Origin: Viridothelium virens
Lineage: Eukaryota > Ascomycota > Dothideomycetes > Trypetheliales > Trypetheliaceae
NCBI GenBank assembly: GCA_010094025.1
Contig: ML991814.1
Location: forward strand, 1-64,000
Direction of reading: 5' to 3'
Length of the DNA stretch: 64,000 nucleotides
The notes under the pieces are model-generated. The model had not been told where the DNA came from. It ran no database searches and saw only the letters and a program-made list of their open reading frames with translations. Position 1 is the first letter of the stretch, and each line of letters begins with the position of its first letter. Below are positions 45,949 through 59,061 of the stretch, piece by piece. Both the position numbers and the translations under genes were made by a program.

Positions 45949-47389
45949 ATGCTGGCCAGCCGTGCAATTGCGGCTCCAGCTCGCCAATGCCTTCGGCAAG
46001 CTCGCGCGCCGCAAAGGTGGCTACCAGCAGTACCACAGGCAAGCTCCTCACACCCGAGACTGAGAGCGAATATTCAGACGCTAACTTGCTCTGACCCAGC
46101 AGAGTCATCGAAGAGCTTATGCCATACCAACAGAAGAGAAAGTCGCCAAATTTCCCGGCAAGAAAGGCCCTGATGTATGGCCTCCCTCCAATTCTCCGCG
46201 GAGATATCTTCAAGGCTCTAAAATTTTTGGAATGGATGAATATACTGATACGTGCAATTCAAGGGCAATTTCACTGTCACGCTTATTGAGGGCGACGGTA
46301 TCGGACCTGAGATCTCCCAATCCGTCAAGGATATCTTTGCTGCCGCCAAAGTACTGCATTTCTCTACTATCGGCATCTCATATCTGATCACTGACGGGAC
46401 AAGGTACCAATAAAATGGGAATCCGTCGATGTGACTCCAATCTTGAAAGATGGAAAGACGGCTATTCCTGACGACGCCATCAGCAGTGTTCGACGAAACT
46501 TTGTAGCTCTCAAAGGACCCCTCGCCGTATGCACCACCTCCCCTTTACCCCCCTTAAAATCTGTATCTCCTTTGTCCCATTCTTAACTCCTCTCCAGACC
46601 CCAATCGGCAAAGGCCATGTCTCCCTAAACCTCACTCTCCGTCGTACCTTTAATCTCTTCGCCAATGTCCGCCCTTGTAAATCCATCGCTGGCTACAAAA
46701 CGCCTTACGACAATGTCGACACCGTCCTCATTCGTGAAAACACCGAGGGAGAATACTCCGGTATTGAGCACGTCGTGGTAGATGGGGTCGTGCAGTCGAT
46801 CAAGCTGATCACAAAGGAGGCGTCCGAGCGCGTGCTGCGCTATGCTTTCCAATATGCCACGGACGTCGGGAAGCCGAAGGTGCGCGCGGTACACAAGGCG
46901 ACCATCATGAAGATGAGCGACGGACTGTTTTTGAGCCTGGCGAGAGAGGTGGCCAAGGATTTCCCCGGCGTCGAGTTTGAGTCAGAATTGTTGGATAATA
47001 CGTGTTTGCGGATTGTGACGGATCCAACGCCATACAGTGACAAGGTGCTTGTCATGCCGAATCTCTACGGAGACATCCTCTCAGATATGTGCGCTGGCTT
47101 GATCGGTGGCCTGGGTCTGACGCCATCGGGGAATATTGGAGACGAGTGCTCAATCTTCGAAGCTGTGCATGGTTCTGCACCGGATATCGCTGGTAAGGGC
47201 CTGGCAAATCCCACGGCACTGTTGCTCAGTAGCATTATGATGCTGCAGCACATGGGGCTGAACGAGCACGCACAGAAGATACAGCAGGCGATCTTTGACG
47301 TACTCGCGGAGGGCAAGACTATCACGGGCGATTTGGGTGGAAAGGCAAAGACGGCAGAGTATGCTGAGGCGGTCATGAGAAGACTCTGA
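45949..47389 (+). CDS. IDH2: Isocitrate dehydrogenase [NAD+] subunit 2, mitochondrial
   Basis: Five exons: 45949-46038, 46100-46174, 46264-46350, 46404-46526 and 46598-47389, encoding 388 residues. It is the catalytic-type subunit of the TCA-cycle enzyme that converts isocitrate to 2-oxoglutarate. The N-terminus is a mitochondrial presequence ([20 protein letters not shown]). Family motifs are [89 protein letters not shown], and [20 protein letters not shown]. The first intron appears to use a GC donor (CAG|GCAAGC, acceptor CCCAG). A GT donor 9 nt upstream (gca|gtacca) would also keep the frame and remove three residues. Confidence 0.93.
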
Positions 47390-48602
47390 GCAGCAGCAGC
47401 AGCACAAGGTGGCAGTAAGTCATGGTTTGGGCATGATGTTGTGACTCTTTTAAATTCCATTTCATAGATATTATTTGCAAGATCGAGTAAGGACGAGGAG
47501 GATGTACATTGAGTGGTGTGTATGATATAGCATAGCAGAGTACAGTATTGATGATCTATACTGAATGTTTTGAGATAGCCTTCGGTCCATTTCTCTATGC
47601 GTGCTTCTTTATAGAAGATTTCAGGTTAGACACCTCCAATACCAATATGAAGCGCGGCGATTGTGCGACTTAATTGAGAAATCGATGTCAGCTTTGCCCA
47701 CATGACAAACTCCTGTGTTACGATCTTGGTTGTCGGCCAAAAAAAGGATGGACCGCTGCACCCACACCATAAGGAATAAGATGCCGCGGTGAGTAATTGG
47801 CCAGATTGCTCTTCTTTGCACCAAAATAGCCAAATACCATGAGTGTCCAATCCACATAGGAAAGGGGTAAAGGGCAGAGTGTTGGCAAAGGTCTCTTGGG
47901 GTAGCATTTTTGAGGTTGTCACAATCAAGGCATGTACGCTGAGTAAACAGATAGGAGGTAAAGATCCGAGAAGAGATCAAAGGTAGTGATCATGGTTGGG
48001 TAAGGTCAGAGAAAGAGAATCGCGGTCGTAGATTTTCTCAGCACGAACTCAATTCAAGCGAGATCCCATATTAGAGGCTATTCCTTAGGTTACCTACTGA
48101 TGTAGTGGCACGCAGGATGGAAAGCTGAGATTCTAGAATTACTCGTTTGGTCTGCGGCGGTGTTGAATTTGACGAAATGACAGGCAGCAGGTTGACGGCT
48201 TTCGACACGAAAGGTCTGCTATGAAATGGCAGTGTCATCGACTACTTAGGAGATGTTCCATAAATGGTTTCTTGTTTAATTGGACGAATGGAATATGCAA
48301 TTGATCCAGTATGTATCGCCAGCGATCAAACGCTCTCTGATGGAAAATGGGAACACAGAAAGTCAGCCCGAAGAAAAGAAGAGAAAAACGAATTAAAACT
48401 GGTAGAGTAGCGTGAATCGGCTAAATTAAACGCCGGGCAGACCCCTGCTCCTTCTCTGGAACGTCACTCTCAAGTCTTTTTATTAGCTGTTAGGTGGCCG
48501 CTTCGAACGAATCTGGACGTTCCGCTTTTTAACCCTCCCCATCGTTGCCAACCTCCCGGAAGTATTGTCTTCTTACAGCCTTGACTTCTTACATGCTTCA
48601 TC
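47390..48602. other. Intergenic region
   Basis: A 1.2-kb non-coding stretch. A CAG run (about 47389-47403) overlaps the end of the isocitrate dehydrogenase gene and its 3' UTR. A minus-strand frame at 47621-47980 has no family features and is not called. Confidence 0.45.
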
Positions 48603-49907
48603 ATGGCTACGCCACAGCCAATCCAGCTGCAGCCAGGGCAGCAGCCAACGCCGCAACAGATCCAAGCAATCCAGCAGCAGATCGCGGCGGAAGCGGCTAA
48701 GCAAGGTCTCACGTACGTGTCCATGGCAAATCAAGTCTTTGAAATCTTCTGTGACTAATGAATCTTAACAGTGTACAACAGTACATTGAACAAATGAAAG
48801 CGCAAGCCGCCCGTCAGCAAGCCATGATGCAACAACAACGACAGCAGCAGGGTCAAGGGGGTCCTCAACAGCAAGGGCCTCAGCAGCAGCAAGGCCAAGG
48901 TGGTCCTCCGCAGCAGCGACAAATGCAGCAACAGCCCTTGCAACCAGGACCGCCGAAGCCAGAAGCCTTAGCAGTCGCAAATTTTCTAAAAAACCAGCCA
49001 CTTAAGACCAGAACATGTTTATTCCAAGAGAAGCGCAAGGACATGTTCAAAGGTATGAACATGCCCAAAACCACATCCACTACAGTGACGTTAATGTGTG
49101 CCGACCACAGTCAAGCGCGCCATCCGCGCCCTTCAGTCACCCGCTTATGCCAAAGCCCGCAAGAAGAATCCTCTCCTTCCAGAAGTCAATGACCGCCCCT
49201 CCGCCGAAAACACGTTCAAACTACTCCCTTTGTCTCTCCTTGCTCTCCGCGTCTCAAAGATAGACCCGCACGAAGGCCACGATCACGGCAAGAAGAAGCG
49301 CGTCAAGGGTCTATGGAATGTCAAAATCGAGCAGCAACAAGATGCCGACGATATGAGCCACTATGTCTGGCTCTACGAAGGCTCGCAGTGGAGGCAGTAT
49401 CTCATGGCTGCTGGTGCGCTCGTGGCGATCATGGCAGTCGTCATGTTCCCTCTCTGGCCGTACTATCTCCGTCTGGGTGCATGGTACATCTCCGTGGGCT
49501 GTCTTGGTATTCTCGGTGCCTTCTTTGGCCTCGCTATTGTTCGACTGATACTCTTTATCATCACTATGTTTGCCGCACCGCCAGGGTTTTGGCTGTTCCC
49601 CAATCTTTTTGAGGATGTAGGATTCTTCGATAGTTTCAAGCCTACCTGGGCATGGCAGGAGACAGCGGAAGATAAGCAGAGGATCAAGGCGCAGAAGAAG
49701 GCTAAGCGTGAGGAGAGGAAAGCAAGGAGGGAGGGTAGAGCGCCGAATAATGGAGATGCAAAGGCCGGACAGGAGGCAAAGGAAGAAACGAATGTGGGCA
49801 AGGCAGTTGAGGGGGAGGCAAGAGCGAGTGGCGCAGAAGTCGAGAAGGGAGGTCAAAGCCAAGCTCGGAACATGAATGCCAGGGTGGAGGAGGTGGAAGA
49901 CGAGTAA
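48603..49907 (+). CDS. SEC62: Translocation protein Sec62
   Basis: Three exons, 48603-48712, 48772-49052 and 49111-49907, encode 395 residues. Sec62 works with the Sec61/Sec63 channel in post-translational import into the endoplasmic reticulum. The N-terminal ~90 residues are Gln/Pro/Gly-rich and low in complexity. The conserved cytosolic domain has VANFLKNQPLKTRTCLFQEK, RKDMFKVKRAIRALQSPAYA and NPLLPEVNDRPSAENTFKLL. Two transmembrane helices (MAAGALVAIMAVVMFPLWPY and VGCLGILGAFFGLAIVRLIL) follow, and then FWLFPNLFEDVGFFDSFKPT. The cytosolic tail is highly charged (Lys/Arg then Glu). Introns are 59 and 58 nt. Confidence 0.92.
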
Positions 49908-52529
49908 AGGCTATTCCCTTCGAATACCGCGTTGAGAAGATTTAGCCATGAAAATCTTGCATTTTGTCTGTAGCATGGCGAACGGTGTATTCCAGTGTTT
50001 GCATGAAGAATTAGAGTTACTTTGTTGACCCGCACTAAAGTTCTGAAGGGCATTCCACGTTGCGATTCTGGTGCACTAAAGCTTTATGAGTATCATACTT
50101 CAAACTATTTGGATAGCTAACATGGGTCCGCGAGCAAATTAGTCTTTCACCAAGTCAGCCTCGGGGCTGTGGTGGATTTCCGGAAATGTTGCACGACAGG
50201 GCAACCCACATCCGTTTGAGGCCGGCCCAGACACCAAGCTATAGGGAATTGATTGAAACGAGCTGCCTGGTAAGGACAGTACAATGGCCATCCCAACATT
50301 GCTGTTGCGCCCTGACCTAAGGTTACCTCAAGTCATGATAAATCGTGATATTGGGTTGGCTCACGTCAAGTCCCGCAGTGAGCTGTTGCCACAGACAAAC
50401 CAATCGGCAAACTATAAATGGTGGACCATCAAGGTTTCCACCAGTCTCATCTCGCTAGAAGCATTGTGATGAGCTCTCGCTATGGGATATCGAAGTCTTA
50501 AGTAGTCGAAACCCCACACGCCAAAATCTTGTTATTCCTCCTTGCCAAATCCAACTAGGTTGGACGCACCAAGCGCACCAGGCGCACTAGGCGCTCCCAC
50601 CGCTCTCCAGATCTACTCTACTGGATCATAACTTCTGAGAGAAGAGACGAACCATTCAAGTACTTGCGGCCGGCACGGCTTGACCATGTTCTGGGCCTGA
50701 GGAAAGGAGACCTTGATATCGTGATAATAAGCAAAAGTCTATGCAGCTACGATGTAGGCGGGTAAAAATAAATGGAGCATGCCACGAAAAAAATGGACTT
50801 GAGAGTCAGCCATCCAACGGGGACTAGTAAGGCCATGCAGCTCGGCGGCGCCAGGTGGATGGAGCCGCTGCCGCCGTCAAGACGCCACACACGGGATCGA
50901 CCAGTAACGGGCGGAATGTCGGTGTCTCTCCTTACCACCAAGACGCAACCCTGCCGCTCTCATCACAGGATGCACCACACATCAGCGCTGGATGGCGATT
51001 GCAACTGGCCCGCCCTGCAGCAGCACCCTCATCGTCTTCATCTCGCAGCAGCAAGCAGTCCCGAGCACGGGGCGGAGCAGGGAAACCTGAGGCATTTTGG
51101 CATTTTGGCATTATCGGCCAGCGATCCGCGGGTAGGGTGGGAAGGGTGATTTCACCTTACGAGTGATGTGCAGCATATCCGGAGTAAACGCAGAAGGATT
51201 CATGCATCGCGATCGACGCTTTTCGGTTACTGGCATACACACCAACACCCAACACTGGAAAGATAGGCGCACACTGCGGAGCGGCACCACTCCACATGCA
51301 GCACACCGCCGCCGCATTTAGACAGTGCCGTGGATTGTGGGTCGCCAGGTTCATCTGCTGTCGAGTGAACTAATATCCCACATCCCGTACACTAAATCGA
51401 AGTGAAATGAATTGATTGCAGAGTCAGCGCAGGTGAACCGGCCGAGGGGAGGATCGTAAACGGGCTGACGGATTGCCACGGGTCCACCGTCGGGCGCCTC
51501 TCAGCAGCTGGAAACAGTAAGAATCATCCTCCCGCCATTTTGCTATTGCCTTTGATTCGCACACGCTGCAGGGCATATCATCCCAGCCTGCATCCACTTC
51601 CACGCCGTGGCGTGTCACAGCAGCAGCCAAGGCCCGCAACCTGTCCAAGAGACTTTGTTCCAAAAGCTTCTCCCCCAGGCCTTTTCTTCTGCGGATACGT
51701 ACTGCTCTACTGTTGTTTCATCACTGCGTCGACCCCTCCCCATTAGTAGTCATTAACTACATAGCCGCCGGCTGCTTGCTGAGTCCGAACTCTTGCAGCT
51801 GGCCCCCGACGCTTTCTAACCATCTTCTCTTACAGCGGACGCACCCAGCCGTCGGTGGCTTCGACGACGCCGCCGCAGACCTCTTGCGCTACTTTTCTTG
51901 TTGAACACGCCTGTCCCACCCCTTTGTACCTCACACTGTCGGGACCCGACAGCTTTTCTGACGATTTTACTACCACTCCACCTGGCTACGCGTGGATGTG
52001 TCTTGGCTGCTGAACACCGTCAATAGCGGTATTGATATCGTGCTGCGCTCGAGGCTAGCCCGAACCGGTACGCGCCCGTATTGCTTGACATTGCGGTGTT
52101 CCCCTTGCATACTGGATGTGAAATCCCCACGACCCCTCCAACCCAAAGTACCACGCGACCTACATTCCAGTCCGCCCGTTGCGCGACATACCTCATCCAT
52201 CGCTGATCTGGATATCTGATCCTTGGTGGGCTGCTCTGGCTGGGTGATCGCAATACCCCTACCTTTAAAAGAATCACGATTGATAGGATACTGGCAGGTG
52301 CCGCAGCCTTCTGTGCTACATTCACAGGCTCAAAGAGCGGTATAAACACCACGAGATGTCACGAGTGGCTGGGAGGACAAGATTACGCAAAGGCATTGGG
52401 ACCCTCCCGAATCGGTGAGGCTGCCAGGGACTTTGCAGGTCACACCTACGCCTGAATCCTCGTCATTATCTGTTGTGCTTGAGTCCTGTCTTCAAGCCTT
52501 TCATCGGCAGCCCGGGCCTGCGGCACATC
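49908..52529. other. Long intergenic region upstream of the OGT gene
   Basis: This 2.6-kb region has no supported gene. GC-rich short tandem words (gcgcacca / ggcgcacta) lie at about 50571-50597. The last ~0.6 kb probably includes the OGT leader, with several upstream open frames and possibly a leader intron. No domain was recognised in any frame. Confidence 0.45.
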
Positions 52530-55500
52530 ATGAATGCTCTACCCTACTACCATCGGCCCGTGGGCACCCAGCCACACATGCTGGGTGCAAGTCGGACACA
52601 GTTAACTCCCCTTCAGAGGCCACTGGACCTTGGCCAATCTCGTGCTGCATCTCAGAACCGCATCTTTACGAACGGACAGCAGAAATTCCCAAATCAAACT
52701 ACACAGCAATATGCTTATCCTCTACAACGACGGAATACTGGGGAATTTCCGATTGGGAATGCGAACGGTGTCTCGAAGGATTCGGAAGATCTATTGCGGA
52801 GGAAAACACCTGGCGGAATTCTTAATGGAGCTTACGATGGCACTTTGGCTGGACAGGATGAAAGGCATGCTTCAAAGCATATCCTCCTGCCCGCCTCTTC
52901 TCCCGGTGATCTTGGCAGTCCCATGTCTGGGGTATTCAACAGCATGGAGCAGACACTTCCACTTAGATCTCCAGGTGTGCCTCATGGACGCAGACAGACA
53001 CATTCCGGATCATGGCTACACCAGCCTCAACAACTTGTCAATCTGATGCCCAATGTCGGTATGAATATCAGCTCTGGCCAGCAAAACAACAATTGGGCCA
53101 AGCAACAATTCCAGCAATCTCAAATAGATTCCATGCTCAATCAGATACCGATGCATTACCCCCAGGCTTTTTATCAGCAATCCAATCAATTTATCCCGAG
53201 TGCCATGCAGCCTTCACCACAGACACCATCGAGCCCTACAGTTTCGAATGATCACGGACCATTTGGCCCGTATTGGCCGAATGGCACGTACGTACCGTAC
53301 CGACCCGCCGCGCTTCGGGATCCCCGTTATTATCCGCAGACAAGGTCAGACTGGCTCGGTCAAACAGAAAGAGGAACAATCCTACAGAACAGTGGGTCCT
53401 GGGATCCATCCGTCGCCACGCCTGGCCTGGGCAGTTATCCTCGAATGGTCAACGGAAATCAAGTACAAACACCAAATACTCCTTTTGAAGGCTCTGCTCT
53501 CGGTCAGGCTATGCCTCAATTTGACCCAGTCTTTACTCCTGGTCCTCAAAGTTACGGTAACCAAGCTCCGTTGCCGCAACAACAATTCGCAAGATTCCAT
53601 CAACAACCATCAGGAGATTATTTCTCAGCTCCAAGCGGCCTTCCACATGTTCTTCCAGGATCAAGTGGCTCATCAGGACAATCTGTTGGTCATTTGTTTG
53701 ACCCGCAAGGCCAGTTTCCCGCGTTGGAGGTGGATTCCTTGGCGGCAAAGGCTCAGTACCGAGATGAGATATTCTCATGGGCTCAGCAGGTTTACAAGGA
53801 GCTCATTGCTTTCCTCCACCATACGCGAAAGGCTAACCAACATAACAAGCATGGGAGTGGTTCTCATCAGCCGTCACGTCCAAGCATATACCCTAAACCA
53901 CCACGACATCCTTCACAAGAGTCCACGCCAACGCTCCATCGCCGTCCGTTTGGAAGATCGTCCTCTGCATCTCAAGCATCTGATAGACAAAACGAGCTCG
54001 GTAATGCACGATCTGTCCAACCTGCTGGTATTGGAGGCCCTGTTCCCGGACTTTATCATTCGAAATCAAGTGGCTGGACCTCGGACGATGTCAACGATAC
54101 CATTCCCATGTGTAATCGTCGACATTCCTATCAGGCCACACCAGGCATTGGCTCAATTTCTCTTCAAGGCTCTGTTCTACCTTTAGACAAATTTAGAACG
54201 TTACGGCGGACATCAGGGATGTCGATTGCGCATGCTATACAAAATGGTCACGGTGGACCTCTGTCTCCATATGGAAATTCCTCAATGCCCAGTGCAAACG
54301 CGATGGCCGCCCTGGAGAAGGTATCTCAGCTCTGCCAAGAGAGCGACTGGAAATGGATTCCAGGCATGTTGTTGGCTGGGTGCTTGGCATATGGTCTTAG
54401 CGATCATCAGCAGGCCTTCAAGCTATATACGCAAATTATCGATCAGGATCCAAAGTAAATCTCACCCCTCATTCACAATAACTGAAAAATTGAACTAACG
54501 TTTTCCAAGGCATGTAGAAGCGATATCGAATCTTGCAGCTACCTTGCTATGTATGGATAAGCGGCAAGAAGCAGAGGAGACTTGGCTAAAAGCGATCCGT
54601 CTGAGGCCGAGCTACTTCGAGGCAGTCGAGCATTTTGTTGGTCTTTTATGCGGCGAACAGCGGGCGAAAGAAGCTGTGGAACTCATCGATTTCGTTGAAT
54701 CTTCCTTACGCTGCGTCAAACTCAATGAGAGTCTCAAGACGATGGATCGACAGAGCGAAGCCTCTAGTACTGCAAGCAGGTCACCTTGCATCTCGGAGGA
54801 ATCTGACAACTATTACCTCGAATTCGATGCAGAGGGTGAATCACCATTTCTCGCCTCCCGTAACCTAGCTGGAACGGTTGAACCTGGATTTGGTTCGAGT
54901 GGCTACGCGATTTCTGGTGCAGACAATGGTCGAATGCTAGCTCTAATTCATGCCAAGGGAAACATGTTGTATGCCCTGGGTGACAATGCTGGAGCTGCTA
55001 AAGCTTTCGAGAATGCCGTCCTCATTGGTGCTGGTCGACGGTTCCATGACATTGCAGGACTCGTGAAATATATTCTCGCAGTCGTCGCTCGCGATTACGC
55101 GTCTCACTTTCTTGGTAGTCATGTCAGTATCTCGGCTACCGATCCAATCTTGCTACCTCCGGACAAGGCTCTACAGACCGCCCGCCTCTGCTTCCCTCAT
55201 AATGGAGAACTACCTGGACTGAAATACGTTTCGGGTACTATCCACAATGGCATGGCACGGAAAGCTGCGATAGCAACCACGAGCAACTCGCTTCTCTCCC
55301 TTGCTAAAATTTTCCAGGACGGTATGAACACAAATTCACCTTCTACCGGCGGACCGCGAGCTGCTTCCAGAGTTCGAGAGATTCTTGCCTTATACTACCT
55401 GTCATTGGCTTTGCAACCTAGTCCATCCACGGCAAATAATGTCGGTATCTTGCTGGCAAGCGTCCAACAGTCCGCTTTAGTCCCGCCGTCTGCCATGGCT

Positions 55501-58194
55501 GCGAACGCTGCCAATCACTTTCACAATGTGCCAGGCATCGTGCCTGGGAGTGGCGTTGCACTTGCTCTTGCATACTACAATTATGGGCTCAATCTGGACA
55601 ACCGCCACGCGCATCTTTACACCAATCTTGGAAGCCTCCTCAAGGACATTGGTCAGCTCGGCGCGGCCATTAAGATGTATGAGCAGGCTGTCCACTGCGA
55701 CCCAGCTTTTGATATTGCTCTCGCCAATCTAGCTAATGCAGTGAAGGATCAAGGACACATTGCTGATGCTATTAACTATTACAGGCGCGCTGTTGAGGCA
55801 AGTCCCGACTTCGCCGAGGCAGTCTGTGGCTTGGCCAACGCGCTTAATTCTGTATGCAGCTGGATCGGCCGAGGCGGTATTGCGGAGGATGGCGGAAAGC
55901 GCGACAAGTGGCATGTCGACCCTAAAGGCATGTTTTACGACGGCCGAGTAATTGGGACTACTAGCTCTGGTTGGCTCAAGCGAGTTGTGGATATCGTCGA
56001 AAAGCAACTCCGAGAGGGTGAAGACTGGGGCAAGGGTGTCCTTGACAGTGGCGTTATGGAAGACATGGTCAAACAGTTGCCGTTGTCCTACGGATTAAGC
56101 AAATTTGGACAAGAGAAGGAGCTGATGCTACGAACTACATTATTGGCATGGTCTGGCAAGAAGTGGGAGGGTGTCCGGATCGTGAGACTTGTGGAACGTG
56201 CTACACGGATGATATCACGACAGTGGTATGTCGACAAGTTTGTCAAGAAGAAACAGCTCCCTGCTGCAAGTTACGCCAGACCACAGCTCCCGGCCATGCT
56301 TACCGTCCCAACGGCACCGACTGTTCTACCATTCCACACCTTTACCTGTCCCATGTCGGCAAAACAGATCCGCCTGATTTCGCAGAGAAACGGCCTTAGG
56401 ATATCTTGTTCGACACTGCGATCGCCATGGCTACCACCAACGGTCTATCCCCCGCCGTCGTTCCCGAACCCCGAATTGAGGGTGGGCTACGTCTCTTCGG
56501 ATTTCAATAATCACCCACTAGCCCATCTTATGCAATCGGTCTTTGGTCTGCATAATGCCAAACGTGTCAGGGCCTACTGTTACGCCACCACCCAAAGCGA
56601 TAGATCGATCCATCGTCAACAAATTGAGCACGAGGCACCAGTTTTTCACGATGCCAGCAGTTGGGCTACCGAAAGGCTCGTCAACCAGATAGTCCAGGAC
56701 GGTATTCATATCCTTGTCAATCTCAACGGATACACTCGCGGCGCTCGTAATGAAGTTTTTGCCGCACGACCGGCCCCCATTCAGATGTCATTCATGGGCT
56801 TTGCAGGGACGCTAGGCGCTGAGTGGTGTGACTATCTTCTTGCGGACGACACTGCTGTACCTTTGGACACGCTTCGACCTTGGCGAGGCAATGTCAGTCT
56901 TGATGACCAAACTCAAGATGGAAATAGTAGTAACGAACAAGACGATTGGGTCTACGGCGAGAACATCATTTTCTGTCGCGATACCTTCTTCTGTTGCGAC
57001 CATCGACAGAGCGCACCAGACTCAAAGGGCAAGCAACTGAACTGGGAAGAGGAACAAGGAAGGCGATGGGCCATGCGGAAAGAGCTGTTTCCGAACTTAT
57101 CGGATGACACAATTATCCTCGGCAATTTCAATCAGCTCTACAAGGTATGTGTTTCTATGTGGCGCACCCCTCGTTTTCTAATACTAAGAATGTTCCAGAT
57201 CGAGCCGACAACCTTCCGCACCTGGCTCCGCATACTATCTCGCGTTCCCAACGCCATCCTCTGGCTCCTTCGCTTCCCAGATCTCGGCGAGTCCCATCTC
57301 AAACAAACCGCTATCGCCTGGGCTGGCAAATCTGTCGCCGAACGTATCATTTTCACGGACGTCGCCCCCAAAGCAACGCACATCGCGCGCGCCCGAGTCT
57401 GCGATCTCTTCCTTGACACGCCCGAGTGCAATGCTCACACCACCGCCGCAGATGTTCTCTGGTCTGGTACCCCGCTGCTTACGCTGCCGCGCTACGGGTA
57501 CAAGATGTGCAGTCGCATGGCGGCTAGCATCCTTATTGGCGCGCTGCCCAAGGGCAAAGAGGGTCAGAAAGCGCGCACCGAGCTTGTCGCTGGCAGCGAA
57601 GACGAGTACGAAGACATGGCTGTCTACCTTGCGGGTACTATGAAGTACTCTCCTCGTGACGGCGCGCCCTTTAGGTCTGGCGGGCCTGCGGCGATGGCGC
57701 GCCGCCTATCCAGTCTGGTCTCACAACAGAGGAACGGTCACTCTGCTGCTTCTGATGTGCCTGCGACTATTTCTTCGAGTGTTCAGGTCGCGGTCGATGG
57801 TATGACGCCACGACCGACGGCGCAGAGTATGTTTCCGCCACCTGTCATGAAAATGACGCCGACGACTACTACCGGCCCAGTGAAACTGAATCCCGAGACG
57901 GGGAAATTGCAGCAAAATGTCGGTGCGAACATGCCTTCGAATGGCCATCGTCAGCACACGATGGTGAATGTGATTCCTCCAAAAGGGGCCGGGCGGCTGT
58001 TCGAGCTTCGGAAATTGCTGTACGGAGCACGGTGGTCGTCGGCGCTGTTCGATACAAAGCGCTGGGTGCGCGATCTGGAGGATGCTTATGAGATTGCGTG
58101 GGATCGTTGGGTGGAGGGGGTGGGCGGAGATATATTTTTGAAGGATGAGCGGCGGAAGGGCGGCCAGGTAAAGGTCGAGGAGCTCCAAGGCTGA
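52530..58194 (+). CDS. O-GlcNAc transferase-like protein (TPR plus OGT catalytic domain)
   Basis: Three exons, 52530-54454, 54510-57144 and 57199-58194, encode 1851 residues. The first ~590 residues are Gln/Pro/Ser-rich and disordered. TPR repeats start around 620 (LAYGLSDHQQAFKLYTQIID, YTNLGSLLKDIGQLGAAIKM, ALANLANAVKDQGHIADAIN). The glycosyltransferase-41 catalytic half has LRVGYVSSDFNNHPLAHLMQ, APIQMSFMGFAGTLGAEWCD, ILGNFNQLYKIEPTTF and CNAHTTAADVLWSGTPLLTL. Lys in NQLYK corresponds to the UDP-binding Lys842 of human OGT, and the second intron falls directly after its codon. It should transfer GlcNAc or another sugar to Ser/Thr of nuclear or cytosolic proteins; fucosyl transfer, as in SPINDLY relatives, cannot be excluded. 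The 54-nt second intron is in frame and free of stops, so it is easily missed. Confidence 0.88.
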
Positions 58195-59061
58195 GGTGTG
58201 TGCGGCGGGAGGGCATTCTTGCTGGTGTTGTCTATGCAGAGGTTTACAACTGCAGAGACATGGGTTCATTGAAACTGATGGAGTTTGGCAACGGAGCTGC
58301 ATACTAGAAGCAGTCTTCTCTGCAGTCGCTTCCTTTTTTTTGGTTTTATTTTCCTTCTGGGATCTCGGCGGCAGCACAAAGATGGACGGGAGCTCAGTGC
58401 TCATCACTTGCATACTTTGAAAACCAACTTTACGATTGTATCAGGCATTGGAAACAGCATATGGAGGGTGGTCTTCTCAATCATATTGTACCTGGATGGA
58501 GATGCAACATTCGCTTAAACCGGAAGGGGCGATGGATCTAATGTAGCGTTCTAGCATAGCGTGGCGTGGGAAGCAACGGCTCCTTACCGAGGATGCTTGG
58601 ATGGGACGATTGAGAATGATATTTTGGATTCGGTGTCGATCTTTCATAATCATAGATTGATGCCTCAAGTGAGATTCGTGTTGTGAGTTCTTCAGGAGTA
58701 ACCACATCCAGCTGCCATTTTGAGAAGATACTTGGTTGAAAAGGTAGAGGTAAGTCTGTTACAACGCGAGGCTCTTTCAAATTGGACCTTGTGAGTGACG
58801 GGCCTGATCGAATTATCTATACTAAGGGATGGAAACCTGAGCCCGTGACGCTCGTCTAGTCTAAGCTGGCCAAAGACGTTTCGATCTTAGGCCAAATATC
58901 AAAGTATTGACACGAATGAAAGCCCTCCCAATACGAGTTTGAATCGCAATAATCCTGATGAAGCGTTGGGTGGAAATCGTAAGTCGTTCCAGAACATGGT
59001 CCACATTGTCCTGGGCATCGTCCCTCCCCTAAATTGATGTACAAGAATATCTAGATCAGTC
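58195..59061. other. Intergenic region between convergent genes
   Basis: This 867-bp stretch holds the 3' regions of the OGT and Met8 genes. A minus-strand frame ending at 58899 could be an alternative spliced tail of Met8 (donor gtaaga at 59065 down). It is not included, because the simple stop gives a family-sized protein. Confidence 0.45.
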
